A stretch of DNA of 7,505 bases from Geoglobus sp. (GTDB lineage Archaea > Halobacteriota > Archaeoglobi > Archaeoglobales > Archaeoglobaceae): NCBI GenBank assembly GCA_015523645.1, contig WAJY01000113.1:1-7505 (forward strand), given 5' to 3'. The translations under genes and the position numbers were made by a program. Positions 5,013-7,505 of this stretch are shown piece after piece. Below the pieces are notes generated by a model. The model had not been told where the DNA came from. It saw nothing but the letters and a program-made list of their open reading frames with translations, and ran no database searches. Numbering within the stretch: the first letter of the stretch is position 1; every line of letters begins with the position of its first letter.

Positions 5013-6626
5013 TTGGAGAAACCTTGGTATAAGTTTTATCCAAAGCATGTATCTCCAAATTTGAGTTATCCTGAAAGAACTGTGCATCAGAATCTCAGAA
5101 TTTCTGCTGAAGAGTATGGAGAAAGGGAATGCGTGATATTTGAAGGAAATTCCTATTCATACAAGAAAGTCTTGGAGCTATCAACGAGAATGGCAAATGC
5201 TCTCATCAAGATGGGAATTGAAAAGGGAGGCAGGGTGGCTGTTTATCTGCCAAATCTCCCTCAATTTATAATATCCTATTACGCAATACTTTTCTGTGGT
5301 GGTGTTGTTGTTGCGTGCAATGCCATGTATCGTGAGAAGGAGATCGAGTACCTTTTGAAAGATTCAGGAGCTAGAGCTGTAATAACCCTTGATGAGCTGA
5401 AGCCGATTGTTGAAAGTGTATCAGAGAAAACAGAAGTGGAGAGGATAATAGTTACAAGCAGGGAGGAATCAGGAGTGTTGGCAACTTCTGAGGGAAAAGA
5501 AAAAGGAGACTTTCTGAGTTTCATTAATGAAGGAGACTTTGAGTTTCCCGATGTTCATGTAGATCCAAAAGAGGATCTTGCTGTTCTTCAGTATACAGGC
5601 GGTACAACCGGAACGCCGAAGGGTGCCATGCTCACACATTACAACCTAATTGTGGATCAGACTCAGGAAGCTGTGTGGTTTGGTTTTGGAGAGGGAAAGG
5701 AGACTGCGATAATTTTCCTTCCGCTCTCTCACATCTATGGCATGAATTGGTGTATGAACACGATGATCATGGTTGCAGGGACGATTGTCCTGATGGAGAG
5801 GTTCAATCCTGAAAAGGTTCTAGAATATGTGAACATATACAGTCCAACGATTTTTTACGGTGTTCCAACTGCATACATAGCACTCCTCAATCATCCTGAT
5901 GTTACAAAGGCTGATTTTACAAAAATGAGAACGTGTTTCAGTGCGGCAGCACCTCTACCACCAGAGGTAAAGAGGAAGTGGAAGGAGGTGACAAATGCCG
6001 ACATAATAGAGGCTTGGGGTCTTACAGAAGCCTCTCCCTGCCTTACATGCACTCCTGTTGGGATGTATGGGGAGAATCTGATAGGGGTTCCAATGCCCGA
6101 CACCGAGGTTAAGGTGGTTGATGTGGAGACAGCAGAGGATTTGCCTCCAGGTGAGGTGGGAGAGCTTGTGGGCAAAGGTCCTCAGATAATGAAGGGATAC
6201 TGGAACAAGCCAGAAGAGACAGCAAATGCTCTGCGTGATGGATGGCTTTTCACAGGAGATCTTGGCTACATGGATGAAAATGGTCTTTTCTATTTTGTTG
6301 ACAGAAAGAAGGACATGATAAATGTTGCAGGATACAAGGTTTGGCCAAATGAGGTTGAGGAGGTGCTTTATGAGCATCCAGCGGTAAAGGAAGCTGCAGT
6401 GGTTTCATCACCTGACAGTGTTAAGGGAGAGGTACCAAAGGCTTTTGTTGTTCTGAAGGATGAATACAGAGATAGATTGGATAAAGAGGAGCTTGTGGAG
6501 TTTTGCAAAAAGAAGCTTGCTCCGTTCAAGGTTCCAAAAAAGATTGAGTTTGTTGATGATCTGCCCAAATCGCCTGTTGGTAAGATACTGAGGAGGGTTT
6601 TGAGAGAGAAGGAATGGGGAAGATAG
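5013..6626 (+). CDS. AMP-forming acyl-CoA synthetase (fatty/organic acid-CoA ligase)
   Basis: Cytoplasmic enzyme of the adenylate-forming (ANL) superfamily: it activates a carboxylic acid with ATP to an acyl-adenylate and then forms the CoA thioester, releasing AMP and pyrophosphate. From the TTG at 5013 it has 537 residues, a normal length, and starts LEKPWYKFYP like many archaeal long-chain-type ligases; an ATG at 4974 (550 residues, 16-bp overlap with the previous gene) is the alternative. Motifs seen: the P-loop YTGGTTGTPKG (194-204), WGLTEASP, DGWLFTGD (409-416), the hinge region RKKDMINVAGYKV (431-443), and the C-terminal PVGKILRR with catalytic Lys524. It is complete, with no missing catalytic residue. 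It sits 23 bp after the binding-protein stop, in one probable transcript. The sequence most resembles FadD-like medium/long-chain ligases, but aromatic-acid ligases share these motifs, so the substrate is open. Confidence 0.93.
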   Translation: MEKPWYKFYPKHVSPNLSYPERTVHQNLRISAEEYGERECVIFEGNSYSYKKVLELSTRMANALIKMGIEKGGRVAVYLPNLPQFIISYYAILFCGGVVVACNAMYREKEIEYLLKDSGARAVITLDELKPIVESVSEKTEVERIIVTSREESGVLATSEGKEKGDFLSFINEGDFEFPDVHVDPKEDLAVLQYTGGTTGTPKGAMLTHYNLIVDQTQEAVWFGFGEGKETAIIFLPLSHIYGMNWCMNTMIMVAGTIVLMERFNPEKVLEYVNIYSPTIFYGVPTAYIALLNHPDVTKADFTKMRTCFSAAAPLPPEVKRKWKEVTNADIIEAWGLTEASPCLTCTPVGMYGENLIGVPMPDTEVKVVDVETAEDLPPGEVGELVGKGPQIMKGYWNKPEETANALRDGWLFTGDLGYMDENGLFYFVDRKKDMINVAGYKVWPNEVEEVLYEHPAVKEAAVVSSPDSVKGEVPKAFVVLKDEYRDRLDKEELVEFCKKKLAPFKVPKKIEFVDDLPKSPVGKILRRVLREKEWGR

Positions 6627-6629
6627 CTA
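6624..6629. other. Abutting convergent stop codons (TAGCTA)
   Basis: The ligase stop TAG (6624-6626) and the complementary-strand stop TAG (read from 6629 to 6627) are directly adjacent, forming the palindrome TAGCTA. No intergenic space exists for terminators, so each transcript must end inside the other gene's coding sequence. Pyrimidine-rich tracts just past each stop (for example 6629-6648 on the plus strand) are possible archaeal oligo-T-type termination regions. Confidence 0.8.
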
Positions 6630-7211
6630 CTTCCTCCTTTTATTTCTCGGCATGCAGATTATCTCCTTTATTTCCATGTTAAAAAAGCTGTTCATGTGGG
6701 CTGGTCTTATTATAACAGCAGTATCTGCCCCCCTAGCTCTTCCTCCAATGGCTACAACCTCTTCTATCGGTATCGCACCACTGTCCGCAGCCATTATTGC
6801 AATCTCAACGCACACCTTGAGACCGTGTCCGAATAGTGCTCTTAAAGCTTCTGCTATTGCCTCAACTCTACTAACACCTCCAAGCTTTCTGCTAATACTT
6901 CTCTCCACCCCGCTCAGAATGTGACTCTGTCTTACGATTCTCACTCCCCTCTCAATCAAGAATCTCTCCGTTTCCTCATCCATCGAATTTTTTCCCTCTT
7001 CGTAAAACCCTGTATGGTAGGTTACGCACACAAACTTCAACCCCTTTCCCTCGCCATATTCAAGAACCTTCTTTGCGGTGTATCCTGTGGAGGACGCAAA
7101 AACCACGTATCTCAACCCCTTTTTTAATGCCCTTTCGATTGAAAGCTTAACAGCCTCATCAGTATTTTGCCTTCCAGGAGATTCGAAGTAGTGTATTTTC
7201 TCCTCTATCAC
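6627..7211 (-). CDS. Pyruvate kinase C-terminal alpha/beta domain-like protein (COG1751 type)
   Basis: A stand-alone cytoplasmic protein resembling the C-terminal alpha/beta domain of pyruvate kinase, without the catalytic barrel. It is widespread in archaea; its function is unknown to me, and a nucleotide or cofactor-binding role is only a guess from the fold. From the GTG at 7211 it has 194 residues. Features: an N-terminal strand with [10 protein letters not shown] (11-20), ASSTGYTA (39-46), [10 protein letters not shown] (64-73), [13 protein letters not shown] (100-112), [15 protein letters not shown] (134-148), [18 protein letters not shown] (155-172) and a basic tail. GTG 7211 is preferred because GGGTGAT (7221-7215), an excellent archaeal Shine-Dalgarno site, lies just upstream and the start overlaps the preceding TGA as GTGA. 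A GTG at 7223 would add four residues. It is coupled to the upstream DUF131 gene and is not part of the transporter operon. Confidence 0.88.
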   Translation of the reverse strand: MIEEKIHYFESPGRQNTDEAVKLSIERALKKGLRYVVFASSTGYTAKKVLEYGEGKGLKFVCVTYHTGFYEEGKNSMDEETERFLIERGVRIVRQSHILSGVERSISRKLGGVSRVEAIAEALRALFGHGLKVCVEIAIMAADSGAIPIEEVVAIGGRARGADTAVIIRPAHMNSFFNMEIKEIICMPRNKRRK

Positions 7212-7504
7212 GTTATCACCCACATTGAAATGGCAATGAGCATCAAAACTATCGTGAGTATGAGTGCCAAAACCGCATACTTGGACTCACCAAAAACTAT
7301 CGGTATCGGTCCTATCAATACAACACCAGCACCCTTCACTTCTGTCTTTCTTTCCGGATATTTCTCGAATCTTGCCCTATCAGTTTCCATTCCTCGGTAA
7401 TCTGTTTCTCTGTAAGGGACTTCATAAAATTTTGTTTCCTCTCTCAGCCCCTTCAAGAGCAAAAAGATTCCAATTGCAATTACTGCAATGCCAAAGTATT
7501 CCAA
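7208..7504 (-). CDS. DUF131 / TIGR00304-type small membrane protein (possibly 5'-partial)
   Basis: Small protein with two predicted membrane segments, roughly residues 3-20 and 77-97, separated by a charged region (21-57) and the conserved motif [15 protein letters not shown] (58-72). That motif is the hallmark of the archaeal DUF131 family, which has no known function. A TTG at 7504 gives 98 residues with the first membrane segment starting at residue 3, a sensible N-terminus, but it lies one base from the window edge, so the true start could be farther upstream. The charged linker seems longer than I remember for the family. The TGA overlaps the GTG of the next gene by 4 bp, so the two are probably cotranscribed and translationally coupled. 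Confidence 0.8.
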   Translation of the reverse strand: MEYFGIAVIAIGIFLLLKGLREETKFYEVPYRETDYRGMETDRARFEKYPERKTEVKGAGVVLIGPIPIVFGESKYAVLALILTIVLMLIAISMWVIT

Positions 7505-7505
7505 C

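Noticed and set aside
5891..6377. Minus-strand open frames of 94 and 140 codons opposite the ligase
   Set aside because: They overlap conserved ANL motifs on the plus strand and show no domain features or start signals.
6652..7400. Plus-strand open frames opposite the two minus-strand genes
   Set aside because: Both minus-strand genes carry clear family motifs; the plus-strand frames are their shadows.
1..7505. CRISPR array, tRNA, rRNA, insertion sequence or toxin-antitoxin genes
   Set aside because: No regularly spaced repeats, cloverleaf, transposase motifs with terminal repeats, or small toxin-like genes were found.

Overview
The window looks like part of a chromosome from a thermophilic euryarchaeon, most likely of the Archaeoglobales. 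The inference rests on four things: arginine is mostly AGA/AGG and isoleucine often ATA; Shine-Dalgarno (SD) runs are G-rich with frequent GTG and TTG starts; promoters have a TATA box with a BRE-like purine stretch; and the two minus-strand genes belong to mainly archaeal families (a stand-alone pyruvate-kinase C-terminal-like protein and a DUF131 membrane protein). The species cannot be fixed from the sequence alone. The base composition is moderately AT-rich.

Layout: bases 1-394 form an AT-rich non-coding leader with several small symmetric motifs and a plausible promoter next to the first start codon. From 395 to 3655 four tightly packed plus-strand genes encode a branched-chain-amino-acid-type (LivHMGF, HAAT family) ABC importer: two permeases and two ATPases, with gaps or overlaps of 14 bp or less. 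A short gap (3656-3738) holds a second likely promoter. It is followed by the extracellular substrate-binding protein, a probable Tat-exported lipoprotein, and an AMP-forming acyl-CoA ligase ending at 6626. Two overlapping minus-strand genes converge on it: a DUF131 small membrane protein at the right edge, then the COG1751-type protein, whose stop codon directly abuts the ligase stop.

How the genes may work together: the binding protein would capture a ligand outside the cell, LivH/LivM would pass it through the membrane with energy from LivG/LivF, and the ligase would trap it as a CoA thioester. A Liv-type importer next to an acyl-CoA ligase suggests the cargo is a carboxylic acid (fatty, branched-chain or aromatic) rather than, or as well as, leucine, isoleucine or valine. 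This is an inference from gene context; nothing in the sequence fixes the ligand.

Most of the window is orderly core-type gene content. I see no mobile element, CRISPR array or RNA gene and no clearly new system. The points worth a second look are the transporter-ligase pairing, the Tat-lipobox signal, the candidate operator palindromes upstream of livH and at the second promoter, the uniform G-run/7-nt spacing that argues for TTG starts of livF and the ligase, and the zero-gap convergent gene ends.
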